Below are positions 1 through 9,200 of a stretch of 50,403 nucleotides of DNA, in pieces. The number at the start of each line of letters is the position of its first letter. Position 1 is the first letter of the stretch. Below the pieces are notes generated by a model. The model was not told where the DNA came from, made no database searches, and saw only the letters and a list, made by a program, of their open reading frames with translations. Where the stretch lies: contig CAIWRI010000002.1 of assembly GCA_903915035.1 (NCBI GenBank), forward strand, positions 1 to 50,403, given 5' to 3'. This DNA is from an uncultured Nitrosomonadales bacterium (GTDB taxonomy: Bacteria; Pseudomonadota; Gammaproteobacteria; Burkholderiales; Gallionellaceae). The position numbers and the translations under genes were made by a program.

Positions 1-73
1 AAAAGTGCTCTTTGCAACCCGTAATTTGCCAAAAAATTCATAAAACATCAACTTAATCAAAGGAGTATCGTTT

Positions 74-154
74 ATGTCGAAAACTTCATACCTGCCACAC
101 GACGAACAGGTGGGGCAATGGAGCGATGTGGTCAGCATCAAGGCCGTCAGCTAA
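74..154 (+). CDS. possible 26-residue small protein, unknown
   Basis: A short ATG frame encoding a peptide that begins MSKTSYLPHDEQ and ends in SIKAVS. It has a good ribosome binding site (AAAGGAG about 8 bases before the ATG) and is followed by a perfect hairpin at 172-190. I recognise no family. It could be a real small protein, the leader of something upstream of the window, or the remnant of a larger gene whose 3' part was lost. The rest of bases 1-332 shows no other gene. Confidence 0.25.
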   Translation: MSKTSYLPHDEQVGQWSDVVSIKAVS

Positions 155-171
155 GCATCTCAAGTCAACTA

Positions 172-190
172 TGGCGGCCATTCGCCGCCA
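172..190. terminator. 7-bp perfect hairpin after the small frame
   Basis: TGGCGGC and GCCGCCA are separated by five bases. No T-run follows on the plus strand, so termination is uncertain. It may close the short transcript that starts near base 60. Confidence 0.3.
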
Positions 191-332
191 CCGGTCATTC
201 CGGGTAGGCTATGCAAAAGGCATTCAGCAGCGACTTGCTGCTATCTCGGCCTTATTCCTTTGACAAAGAACCCGACATACTTGAAGCCCTGCATCCTTAC
301 CTTTTCGGCCTAAAAATTCGCGACTGCAGCAG

Positions 333-1724
333 TTACAGACTATTTTCCAACTGATGCGTGCAGTCCAGCGCGGCCAGCTTGTAACATTCAGCGAGCGTCG
401 GATAGTTGAATACATTGGCCACCAGATCGCGCACCGTGCCGTTCAGGTTCATCACCAGCTGCCCGATATGGATAAGTTCGCTGGCCTGCTCGCCGACGAT
501 ATGCACACCAAGCAATTTTTCATTGCGTGTATCCACGATCAGTTTCAACATTCCCTGCGCATCACCGATAATCTGTCCGCGTGCACTGTCCCTGAAATAA
601 ACGCGACCGACCAGATAAGGGATATTTTCCTGCTGCACTTCCTTTTCGGTCTTGCCCACATAGGAAATTTCAGGGATGGTATACACCGCCATGGGCAAAT
701 TTTCCGCCATGACATGCTGTTCGCCGCCGAAGGCATACAATACTGCGGCACGCCCCTGCTCCATGCCGGTTGAGGCAAGTGCGGGACGCCCGATCAAATC
801 GCCCACTGCAAAGATATTGGCGACATTGGTCTGAAAATGCTGATTGACTGCTATCCAGCCGTCTTTTGCAACGATGCCGGCACGCGCGACTTGCAGGCCC
901 GCACTGTTAGGCTCCCGTCCTTGCGCATACAGCACAGCATCAGCATGGATGGTCTTGCCGCTCTCCAGCGTCGTTCGCGTGCCATTTTCGACACAGCATA
1001 TTTCTGCGACGCGCTCCTGCATATAAAATTTAACACCCATATCGAGAAAACTGTCAGCCAGCACGGCGACGACATCCTCGCTTAAATATTCAAGCAACTG
1101 CGCATGACTGTCCACCACCGAAACTTGTACGCCCAGCGCGGCAAAAATAGAGACGAATTCGCAGGCAATCACACCGCCGCCGACCACCAGCAAGCTGTCC
1201 GGCAAATGACGTAAATTCAAAATGGAGGTCGAATCCAGTACGGTTTTTTTATCGAAGGGAACATTGCCCGGGCGCCGCGGACGGGAACCGCTGGCCAGCA
1301 AAATGACATCCGCCGTGATGTTGCGGATATTGCCGGCAGGATCGACAACCTGGAGTGTATGTGCATCAACGAACGAGGCCTCACCCGGAATCAGCGCGAC
1401 GCCGGAGCGCAACAGTCTTTGCAAAATGACCGATTCCTGCTGGGCGATCACACCTTGCTTCCTGCGCACAGCATCTGCCAGCAGGCCATGACGACTGCGA
1501 CCATCATGCGCCTGACGCATTCCGCCGGAGCGGGTCAACTGGTAAGCCACTTCACGCAGTGCCTTACTCGGAATAGTGCCAGTTTGCAAGCCGGCGCCGC
1601 CCAACTGGGGTTTACGTTCAATGATCGCCGCTCGTTTGCCCATGTGAGCCGCCTGCCAGGCAGCGTGTTGACCGGCAGGGCCGGAGCCGATAATGAGTAT
1701 GTCGTAGTCCATGCGCATTTCCAT
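333..1724 (-). CDS. sthA: soluble (Si-specific) NAD(P)+ transhydrogenase
   Basis: A 463-residue FAD-dependent pyridine nucleotide oxidoreductase. The product is expected to pass hydride between NADPH and NAD+ in the cytosol and so balance the two pools. Visible features are an N-terminal FAD site (GSGPAGQHAA), a central NAD(P) site (VVGGGVIACEF), the later FAD motif IFAVGDLIG, and a C-terminal dimerisation domain. The segment that carries the redox disulfide in lipoamide dehydrogenases reads AGLQTGTIPSKAL with no cysteine, which fits a transhydrogenase, although E. coli SthA keeps one cysteine there. Three in-frame ATGs (1724, 1718, 1712) are possible starts; the protein fold proper begins at MDYD (1712). 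It is transcribed leftward with no partner gene. A divergent dihydrolipoamide dehydrogenase-like role is the alternative. Confidence 0.82.
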   Translation of the reverse strand: MEMRMDYDILIIGSGPAGQHAAWQAAHMGKRAAIIERKPQLGGAGLQTGTIPSKALREVAYQLTRSGGMRQAHDGRSRHGLLADAVRRKQGVIAQQESVILQRLLRSGVALIPGEASFVDAHTLQVVDPAGNIRNITADVILLASGSRPRRPGNVPFDKKTVLDSTSILNLRHLPDSLLVVGGGVIACEFVSIFAALGVQVSVVDSHAQLLEYLSEDVVAVLADSFLDMGVKFYMQERVAEICCVENGTRTTLESGKTIHADAVLYAQGREPNSAGLQVARAGIVAKDGWIAVNQHFQTNVANIFAVGDLIGRPALASTGMEQGRAAVLYAFGGEQHVMAENLPMAVYTIPEISYVGKTEKEVQQENIPYLVGRVYFRDSARGQIIGDAQGMLKLIVDTRNEKLLGVHIVGEQASELIHIGQLVMNLNGTVRDLVANVFNYPTLAECYKLAALDCTHQLENSL

Positions 1725-2038
1725 AGTATTTATCCCGGACGAATACTACCCCAATTTGACGGCAAGGGCTCATCCATATCCGCAATCCGGGTAAGAAAAG
1801 CGAAGAAATGCAACGTTTTTTTTCGTAACCCCCGCCGGAGAATCGACCCGCCGGAAGGGCCGGACGACATGAATTTCCTGAGGCTTTTGCAGGCATTGAT
1901 CAAACTGTCCGGACTGAACTATCAGTAACGACTTAGCTGGTTCGTCAATCCTGAGAGCTGAGAATTTGCTGATAATTACAAACCATGTTACTGTTATTCC
2001 GTATTCTACCCCTCTAATATTTTCATCTGGGATTAACC
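1725..2038. other. intergenic region between sthA and the Anbu cluster
   Basis: This holds the divergent 5' regions of sthA and the first Anbu gene. There is no convincing gene. A 19-codon ATG frame at 1869-1928 has no well-placed ribosome binding site. The part just before the Anbu gene is A+T rich and ends in GGATTAACC directly before its ATG, but I could not fix a clear promoter. Confidence 0.5.
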
Positions 2039-2812
2039 ATGACTTACTGCCTTGCCATCAATGCGGAAACTGGCTTTGTGCTCTGTTCTGACTCGCGCAC
2101 CAACGCCGGCTTTGATAACATTTCGACTTATTCAAAGATGCATACTTTCGCCTGGCCGGGCAACAGAGTGTTCGCGCTGCTGGCATCAGGCAATCTGGCC
2201 ACCACACAATTAGTGGTAAAACGTCTGCATGCGGATCTTGCCAGTGGAGCCAGCCCTAATTTGCTCAGCGTCAACAACATGCATGAAGCGGTAGATTATG
2301 TCGCGACGGTCAGCAGTCACGTACAAAATATGCATGTAGTGAGAGATGGCGGAAAGGTCAATTTTGAGGCTACTTTTATTCTGGCAGGGCAAATAGGATC
2401 AGATCGCCATGAAACACTGATGATCTATCCGCAAGGAAATTATATACACGAGTCCAGTGAACACCCGTATTTGCAAATCGGCGAAATTAAATACGGCAAA
2501 CCGATTCTGGACCGGGTGATCAAGCGGGATATATTGCTCGAACGCGCCGCCCGTTGCGCCTTGGTGTCGATGAATTCGACCGTGCGCAGCAACCTGACCG
2601 TAGCACCACCGATTGAATTGCTGGTTTACCGCAAAGACAGTCTGTGTATTACACACAAGCTCAGCCTGGCTGAAAATGATGACTTTGCCAGACAGCTGTC
2701 CGAAGTCTGGAATCAAGGTCTGGTCACGGCCTTACAAAATCTGCCGAAATTTGACTGGGAACTTTCAGACGCAGCGGTTGTTACTGATAACGCGCTCAAA
2801 TCAGCAAAATAA
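2039..2812 (+). CDS. Anbu-type bacterial proteasome homologue, copy 1
   Basis: A 257-residue protein of the proteasome-like Ntn-hydrolase family known as Anbu (COG3484). After removal of the initiator Met the chain begins Thr-Tyr-Cys, giving the Thr nucleophile. The conserved stretch SDSRTNAG supplies Asp17 of the mature chain, and TYSKMH supplies Lys32. Further family blocks are SGNLA and QIGEIKYGKPILDRVIK. Known Anbu proteins assemble into open helical or lock-washer rings, and their peptidase substrate is not settled. The ATP-grasp and alpha-E genes downstream are the usual Anbu partners. It lies 234 bp upstream of the ATP-grasp gene, separated by two hairpins, so it may be transcribed partly on its own. 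A clear paralogue lies at 5486-6235. Catalytic residues are intact in both. Confidence 0.88.
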   Translation: MTYCLAINAETGFVLCSDSRTNAGFDNISTYSKMHTFAWPGNRVFALLASGNLATTQLVVKRLHADLASGASPNLLSVNNMHEAVDYVATVSSHVQNMHVVRDGGKVNFEATFILAGQIGSDRHETLMIYPQGNYIHESSEHPYLQIGEIKYGKPILDRVIKRDILLERAARCALVSMNSTVRSNLTVAPPIELLVYRKDSLCITHKLSLAENDDFARQLSEVWNQGLVTALQNLPKFDWELSDAAVVTDNALKSAK

Positions 2813-2863
2813 CCGCCTTTTGAGCGGTTCATCATTAAGCTCAGCGCGTGTTGAGCTTAATGA
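2811..2863 (+). terminator. tandem hairpins after Anbu copy 1
   Basis: Two perfect inverted repeats follow the stop codon: AACCGC/GCGGTT (2811-2829, 7-base loop, overlapping the stop codon) and TCATTAAGCTCA/TGAGCTTAATGA (2832-2863, 8-base loop). Neither has a strong T-tract, so they may be a weak terminator, an mRNA 3'-stabiliser, or (the second, a 12-bp perfect arm) a protein-binding operator for the genes downstream. Confidence 0.45.
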
Positions 2864-3046
2864 ATCCGGCAACCAACCAGTCAGGGTTAAAAGCATGCAC
2901 TAATTTGGGGCTTTATGCACCAGCAAAGCGCCCAACCAGCAGTCCATTCGCAATGATTATTCACAACACCTTGATTATAAAACCACATTAATATGGCATG
3001 AATTATGCTATCTTGTAAGTAGGCTTAAATCAATTGACGGAAGTGA

Positions 3047-4480
3047 ATGATGAAAATTGCTTATGATGAAATGTATGCACCGGATGGCTCGGTGCGTAAG
3101 AATTACCAGGAATATTCAAAATGGCTCCAGGCCATGCCGGCTGATGTGATCGCACGCAAACGCGAAGCCGCAGATGTCGCGTTCCATCGTGCCGGGATTA
3201 CTTTTGCCGTTTATGGCGAAGCTGAAAGCCAGGAGCGACTGATCCCGTTTGATATTGTACCGCGCATCATTCCAGCACATGAATGGACTCGCCTTGAGTC
3301 GGGACTGCGCCAGCGCGTCAAAGCGCTGAATGCTTTCTTGCACGATATTTATCACGATCAGGAAATTATCAAGTCAGGCCGCATCCCCGCTCAGCAAATT
3401 CTCGGCAATAGCCAGTTTCGCCACGAAATGGTCGGCGTAGATGTGCCTGAACAGATTTACGCGCATATTGCCGGTGTCGACCTGGTACGTGCCGACCATG
3501 GCAAGCAACTCGGTGAGTATTATGTGCTCGAAGACAATTTGCGCACGCCGTCAGGCGTCTCTTACATGCTGGAAAATCGCAAGATGATGATGCGATTGTT
3601 TCCTGATTTGTTCACCCGTCAAAAGATTGCGCCTGTTGAACATTATCCGGATATGTTGCTCAACAGTCTGCGCTCGGTCGCACCCAAAGGCGTCACCAAC
3701 CCAAACGTGGTTGTGCTGACACCGGGTCAGTACAACAGCGCCTATTTTGAGCATGCCTTCCTGGCTCAGCAGATGGGCGTCGAACTGGTAGACGGCCTTG
3801 ACCTGTTTGTCTTGAATGAAATCGTCTATATGCGCACCACCGAGGGACCGCTGCGCGTGGATGTGATTTATCGTCGGATCGACGATGATTTCCTCGATCC
3901 GAAAGCGTTTCGCCCTGACTCCATGCTGGGCGTAGCGGGCTTGTTCTCAGCTTACCGGGCGGGCAATGTCACGCTGGCAAATGCTGTCGGTACAGGCATT
4001 GCCGATGACAAGGCAATTTATGTACATGTGCCGGAAATGATCCGCTTTTATTGCGGTGAAGAACCGATTTTATCCAACGTACCGACCTGGGAGTTGAGTA
4101 AAGCAGATGATCTGAAGTATGTACTGGCAAATCTGGCTGAACTGGTCGTCAAGGAAGTCCATGGCTCGGGCGGATACGGCATGCTGGTAGGCCCTACCGC
4201 GAGCCGTGATGAAATCAGTTTGTTCCGCGAAAAAATCATCAGCAATCCGGCAGGCTATATCGCCCAACCTACCCTTGCTCTCTCAACCTGCCCTACCTTT
4301 GTCGACAGCGGCGTAGCGCCGCGCCACATTGATCTGCGTCCCTACGTGCTGTCAGGCAAGGAAGTCACTATGGTGCCGGGCGGCCTGACCCGCGTGGCAT
4401 TAAAAGAAGGCTCTCTGGTGGTTAATTCATCACAGGGCGGTGGCACCAAAGACACCTGGATACTGGAAGGAGGAATGTAA
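3047..4480 (+). CDS. circularly permuted ATP-grasp type 2 protein
   Basis: A 477-residue protein of the circularly permuted ATP-grasp family found with Anbu (COG2308). These are predicted ATP-dependent ligases that form amide bonds, perhaps in making or tagging a peptide; no substrate is established. Recognisable blocks are the N-terminal YDEMYAPDGSVRKNYQEY, the central YYVLEDNLRTPSGVSYMLENR, the VVKEVHGSGGYGMLVGP segment (glycine-rich nucleotide loop) and the C-terminal RHIDLRPYVLSG. Two ATGs lie in tandem at 3047 and 3050. The stop is followed one base later by the alpha-E gene, and an AGGAGG inside the last codons serves that next gene, so the two are translationally coupled. Confidence 0.87.
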   Translation: MMKIAYDEMYAPDGSVRKNYQEYSKWLQAMPADVIARKREAADVAFHRAGITFAVYGEAESQERLIPFDIVPRIIPAHEWTRLESGLRQRVKALNAFLHDIYHDQEIIKSGRIPAQQILGNSQFRHEMVGVDVPEQIYAHIAGVDLVRADHGKQLGEYYVLEDNLRTPSGVSYMLENRKMMMRLFPDLFTRQKIAPVEHYPDMLLNSLRSVAPKGVTNPNVVVLTPGQYNSAYFEHAFLAQQMGVELVDGLDLFVLNEIVYMRTTEGPLRVDVIYRRIDDDFLDPKAFRPDSMLGVAGLFSAYRAGNVTLANAVGTGIADDKAIYVHVPEMIRFYCGEEPILSNVPTWELSKADDLKYVLANLAELVVKEVHGSGGYGMLVGPTASRDEISLFREKIISNPAGYIAQPTLALSTCPTFVDSGVAPRHIDLRPYVLSGKEVTMVPGGLTRVALKEGSLVVNSSQGGGTKDTWILEGGM

Positions 4481-4481
4481 T

Positions 4482-5474
4482 ATGCTTTCATCAACCGCAG
4501 AACACCTCTACTGGATGGCGCGCAGCATGGAGCGCGCTGAAAATACCGCACGCATGCTGGATGTAACCTATCGCATGTCTTTACTCAAGCAATCCTCGCT
4601 GGAAGCACATCACGAATGGCGCGCCATGCTGTCTATCAGCGGCCTGCACGAAGATTTCGAAGCGCGTTATGAAGTTCCTGATTCAGCCCATGTATTGCAT
4701 TTCATGGCGCTGGACGAAAAAAATCCGGGCAGCATCTATAACAGTATTTTCACCGCTCGCGAAAATGCCCGTGCGGTGCGCGGCTCGATCACGTCAGAAA
4801 TGTGGGAAGCGCTCAATGCGACCTGGCTGGAAATGCGCCGGATAAAAAATGAAGGGATCGAAGCGGACGGCATTTCCCGCTTCTTTGACTGGGTAAAAGA
4901 ACGTTCACATCTCTCGCGTGGCATCGCCCATGGCACCATGTTACGCGACAACTCCTTCCGCTTCATCCGGCTGGGGAGCTTTCTGGAACGGGCTGACAAT
5001 ACCGCGCGTATCCTGGATGTGAAATATCATATTCTGTTACCCAGCCTGAGAGACATCGGCGGTGCGGCTGACTATTACCAGTGGAGCGCCTTGCTGCGCT
5101 CAGTGTCGGCATTTGAAGCTTATCGCAAGGTTTATCGTGATCAGATCACGCCCAAGCGGGTCACTGAATTACTGATACTCAGACCCGACATGGCCAGATC
5201 GCTGGTTACCTGCATGAATGAGGTAAACCGTTTGCTGCATGAGATAGACGGTCCGCGCGCGACCGAATTGATCGGGCAATGCGCTTTGCTGCGCAGCAAG
5301 TTGCACAACGACAAGATCGATAATATCTTCCAGTATGGTTTACATGAATATATCTCCGAGTTTCTGGAAAAAATTTATGATCTGGGCAATCTGGTCAACA
5401 CGACCTTCTTCTGGCCGGCAGATGAATTGAAAGCAGCGGATACCGTGTCCAGCCAAAAGCAACTAAGTTACTAA
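4482..5474 (+). CDS. alpha-E domain protein
   Basis: A 330-residue, almost entirely helical protein of the alpha-E family (COG2307), the constant partner of type-2 ATP-grasp proteins in Anbu clusters. The diagnostic repeat is seen twice: SMERAENTARMLDV near the N-terminus and FLERADNTARILDV near the middle. The start is at MLSSTAEHLYW, with AGGAGG eight bases upstream; an in-frame ATG at 4440 lies inside the ATP-grasp gene and lacks this site. The biochemical role is unknown; it is assumed to work with the ATP-grasp ligase. The second Anbu gene follows after 11 bases. Confidence 0.87.
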   Translation: MLSSTAEHLYWMARSMERAENTARMLDVTYRMSLLKQSSLEAHHEWRAMLSISGLHEDFEARYEVPDSAHVLHFMALDEKNPGSIYNSIFTARENARAVRGSITSEMWEALNATWLEMRRIKNEGIEADGISRFFDWVKERSHLSRGIAHGTMLRDNSFRFIRLGSFLERADNTARILDVKYHILLPSLRDIGGAADYYQWSALLRSVSAFEAYRKVYRDQITPKRVTELLILRPDMARSLVTCMNEVNRLLHEIDGPRATELIGQCALLRSKLHNDKIDNIFQYGLHEYISEFLEKIYDLGNLVNTTFFWPADELKAADTVSSQKQLSY

Positions 5475-5485
5475 AGAAGCGCCCT

Positions 5486-6235
5486 ATGACTTATTGCGTT
5501 GCAACCATGATTGATGCCGGCATTGTTTTTGCATCGGATTCACGCACCAATGCCGGCGTGGACAATATTGCCACTTATCGCAAGATGAGAGTGTTTGAGC
5601 GTCCTGGTGAGCGGATACTGGTGATCATCAATTCGGGCAATCTGGCGATTACCCAGGCCACCCTCAATGATCTTGAACAGGCAATCCGGCACAATAACGA
5701 AATCCATCTGATGAATGTCGCGTCCATGTATGAAGCGGCTGAACTGATAGGCAGTGCGTTGCGTCAGGTGCGTCATCGGGACGGTCCTTATCTGGCTGAA
5801 AACCGGGTGGATTGCAGCGCTAATTTCATTATCGGCGGGCAGATCGCTGGGGAGCAGCAGCGGCTTTTCCTGGTCTATCCTGAAGGTAATTTCATTGAGG
5901 CAACGCCCGATACGCCCTATTTTCAGATCGGCGAAGTCAAATACGGCAAACCTATTATTGATCGTGTCATCAAACCTGACACCTGTATGGATGACGCCAT
6001 CAAGTGCATCCTGGTGTCCTTCGATTCAACCATGAGATCCAACCTGTCGGTGGGCATGCCGATTGATCTGGTTTGCTATAACCGGGACAGCTTGCAAGCA
6101 GGTCTCGTGCATCGTTTTGACGAACAAGATAATTATATGCAACAACTCAGAGCCAGCTGGAACGAAGGCGTGCGACGCGCCTTTGCACAGCTGCCCAATT
6201 TTAAGCCGGAATCGCAACAGAAAGGTTACCCATGA
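5486..6235 (+). CDS. Anbu-type bacterial proteasome homologue, copy 2
   Basis: A 249-residue paralogue of the Anbu gene at 2039-2812. It keeps the Thr-Tyr-Cys N-terminus, SDSRTNAG (Asp17), TYRKMR (Lys32), SGNLA and QIGEVKYGKPIIDRVIK, so it should be an active Ntn-hydrolase. It differs from copy 1 mainly in surface helices (for example residues 60-110) and at the C-terminus. It is 11 bases downstream of the alpha-E gene and overlaps the next gene by four bases (ATGA), so it sits firmly in the same operon. Whether the two Anbu chains form mixed or separate rings cannot be read from sequence. Confidence 0.88.
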   Translation: MTYCVATMIDAGIVFASDSRTNAGVDNIATYRKMRVFERPGERILVIINSGNLAITQATLNDLEQAIRHNNEIHLMNVASMYEAAELIGSALRQVRHRDGPYLAENRVDCSANFIIGGQIAGEQQRLFLVYPEGNFIEATPDTPYFQIGEVKYGKPIIDRVIKPDTCMDDAIKCILVSFDSTMRSNLSVGMPIDLVCYNRDSLQAGLVHRFDEQDNYMQQLRASWNEGVRRAFAQLPNFKPESQQKGYP

Positions 6236-9200
6236 CTATCCGCGTTGCACTAAATCATCAGACCAGCTACACCTTTGATCGTGCCGTCAAACTCTGGCCG
6301 CATGAGATACGTCTGCGTCCTGCCGCACATAGCCGTACCCCTATTCTCAGTTATTCGCTGAACATTGAGCCTGCCGGACATTTTCTGAACTGGCAGCAGG
6401 ATCCTTTCGGCAACTGGGTGGCGCGCCTGGTGTTTCCCGAAAAAGCCGGCTCGCTGAAAATCACCGTTGATCTGGTCGCCGATATGACCGTGATCAACCC
6501 TTTTGATTTCTTCATGGAAGAATTTGCCGAAACCTATCCGTTTGCCTATCCGGAAGGCTTGAAGCGCGAACTGTCTCCCTATCTGGAAGCGGATCCGCTC
6601 ACGCCGCTGCTGGCTGACTGGCTGGCTCGAACCCGCAGTGAACTGCTGGCAAAACCGCTGCGCACCATTGATATGCTGGTTGGCATCAATCAGCGGGTAA
6701 AAGACGATATCAATTATATCGTGCGCCTTGAAGTCGGCGTGCAGACACCCGAGCAAACGCTGGAACTGAAACTGGGTTCCTGCCGCGACTCGGCGTGGCT
6801 GCTGGTACAGGCGTTGCGCCATTTGGGACTGGCGGCGCGCTTTGCTTCCGGTTATCTGATCCAGCTCAAAGCGGATGTCAAGGCACTGGATGATGGTCCT
6901 TCCGGCACTGAATACGATTTCACCGATTTGCATGCCTGGACTGAAGTTTACATTCCCGGCGCGGGCTGGATCGGGCTGGACCCGACTTCCGGCCTGCTGG
7001 CAGGCGAAGGACATATCCCGCTCGCCTGCACGGCAATGCCCTCTTCCGCTGCGCCTGTCATCGGCGGCACGGAAGTGTGCGAAAGCCATTTTGATTTTGC
7101 CATGTCTGTGACCCGCATTCACGAAGATCCGCGGGTGACTCAGCCGTACACCGAAGCACAGTGGCAGGCGATACTGGATTTGGGCTATCAGGTCGATAAC
7201 GAACTGGAAAAACAGGACGTGCGCCTGACCATGGGCGGCGAGCCTACTTTTGTCTCTGTCGATGACATGGAGGGAGATGAATGGAATTTCACCGCCTTGT
7301 CGGATGCGAAACGCGAGCTGTCGGGCGAGTTGCTGGTGCGTTTGCAAGGCCATTTTGCACCGGGTGCCTTGCTGCATTTCGGTCAGGGAAAATGGTATCC
7401 CGGCGAGCCCCTGCCGCGATGGGCGCTGGGCTGTTACTGGCGCGTTGACGGCAAACCGCTGTGGCACGATCGCAAGCTGCTGGTTACCGGCAATAAAACA
7501 GGCACGCAGAAAACCGCTGATGCACAGCATTTTATCAGCAGGCTGACAGAGGAATTGAAACTGGATGCCGGCTTGGTCATTACCGCTTACGAGGATGTCA
7601 CAAAAATCATCAATGAAGAGCTGCGCTGGCCGGACAACCTTGATCCGCTCACCGCTGACCTTAAAAAATCCGACGAACGTCGTCGTCTGGCAAAGCTGAT
7701 CGAAGCAGGCTTAGGCGAGCCTGTAGGCTACGTGCTGCCGCTGAAAGCACTGCCGCCCGAGCAGACTCAAGCCGCCGGCAAAGCGCTTATTTCAGCAGGA
7801 TTTTACTCCAGCCTCTGGCCGCTACGCCGTGAACACCTGTATCTGATCGGCGGTGACTCGCCGCTCGGACTGCGCCTGCCCCTGGCTTCCCTGCCCTGGC
7901 TGGCGGATGAAGACAGAGAAGAAGAGTTTGGCCGCGATCCCTTCGATGCCACCAGCGAAGCACCTGATCGTCAGACTGACCACGACAGAGCCCCTCTCCA
8001 CACGCCTCCCCCGCAGGCAGGGGAGGAGGTAAACGATTTGCTACGCAAGACTAACGACTCTTACGATCCGCGTGAAATTGTGCACACGGCCCTCTGTGCC
8101 GAGGTACGTGACGGCGTGTTATGCATCTTTTTGCCGCCGGTGCCCAAACTGGAAGACTTCGTCACGCTGATCAACGCCATTGAAACCGCAGCCGCCGCAT
8201 TGAAACTGCCCTTGCGTCTGGAAGGCTATACCCCGCCCTCAGATCCACGCGTCAAGGAATTCCGCATCACACCGGATCCGGGAGTCATTGAGGTCAATAT
8301 CCATCCGTCCGGCAGCTGGCAACAACTGGTCGAAAACACGCATATTCTCTATGAGGAAGCCAGACTTGCCCGACTGTGTGCCGAGAAATTCATGATGGAC
8401 GGGCGGCATACCGGCACCGGCGGCGGCAATCACGTCACGCTGGGCGCGGCTACTCCGGCAGATTCACCCTGCTTGCGGCGCCCGGATGTGCTGATGAGTC
8501 TGATCACCTTCTGGCAGCATCATCCTGCGTTGTCCTATCTGTTCTCCGGCATGTTTATCGGGCCGACCAGTCAGGCGCCGCGCGTCGATGAAGCGCGACA
8601 TGAAAGCCTGTATGAGCTTGAGATTGCCTTTCAGCAAATGGCAGAACATCTCAAACCCGGTGCGGAGAACAAGCAACCTTGGCTGGTGGATCGGCTGTTG
8701 CGCAATCTGCTGGTCGATCTGTCGGGCAATACGCACCGTGCAGAGTTCTGTATCGACAAGCTATATTCACCCGACAGCGCCACAGGCCGACTGGGTCTGG
8801 TTGAATTTCGCGGCTTTGAAATGCCGCCGCATGCGCAGATGTCGCTGCTGCAAATGCTGTTGTTGCGCGCCCTGGTGGTGCGCTTCTGGCAAAAGCCGTA
8901 TCAGGGCAATCTCAACCGCTGGGGAACCGAGTTGCATGATCGCTACATGCTGCCGCATTTCGTGGCACAGGACATGAAAGATGTGGTGCAGGATCTGCAG
9001 CGTGCAGGCTATGCCTTTGAATTCGAATGGTTCGCACCTTTCCTGGAATTCCGCTTCCCGCGCTTTGGCACGGTCGCCTATCACGGTATCGAAATCGAAC
9101 TGCGTCAGGCCATCGAACCCTGGCATGTGCTGGGCGAAGAAGTCGCTGCGGGTGCGACGGCACGCTATGTCGATTCCTCGCTGGAACGCATGCAGATCAA

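Noticed and set aside
1869-1928. 19-codon frame MNFLRLLQALIKLSGLNYQ upstream of Anbu copy 1
   Set aside because: The purine-rich stretch is too far from the ATG, there is no promoter, and the frame is part of a longer antisense-derived open frame.
6250-7530. Long open frame (426 codons) on the minus strand opposite the DUF2126 gene
   Set aside because: It lies wholly antisense to a well-conserved gene, shows no recognisable motif and has no ribosome site; it is a by-product of codon use.
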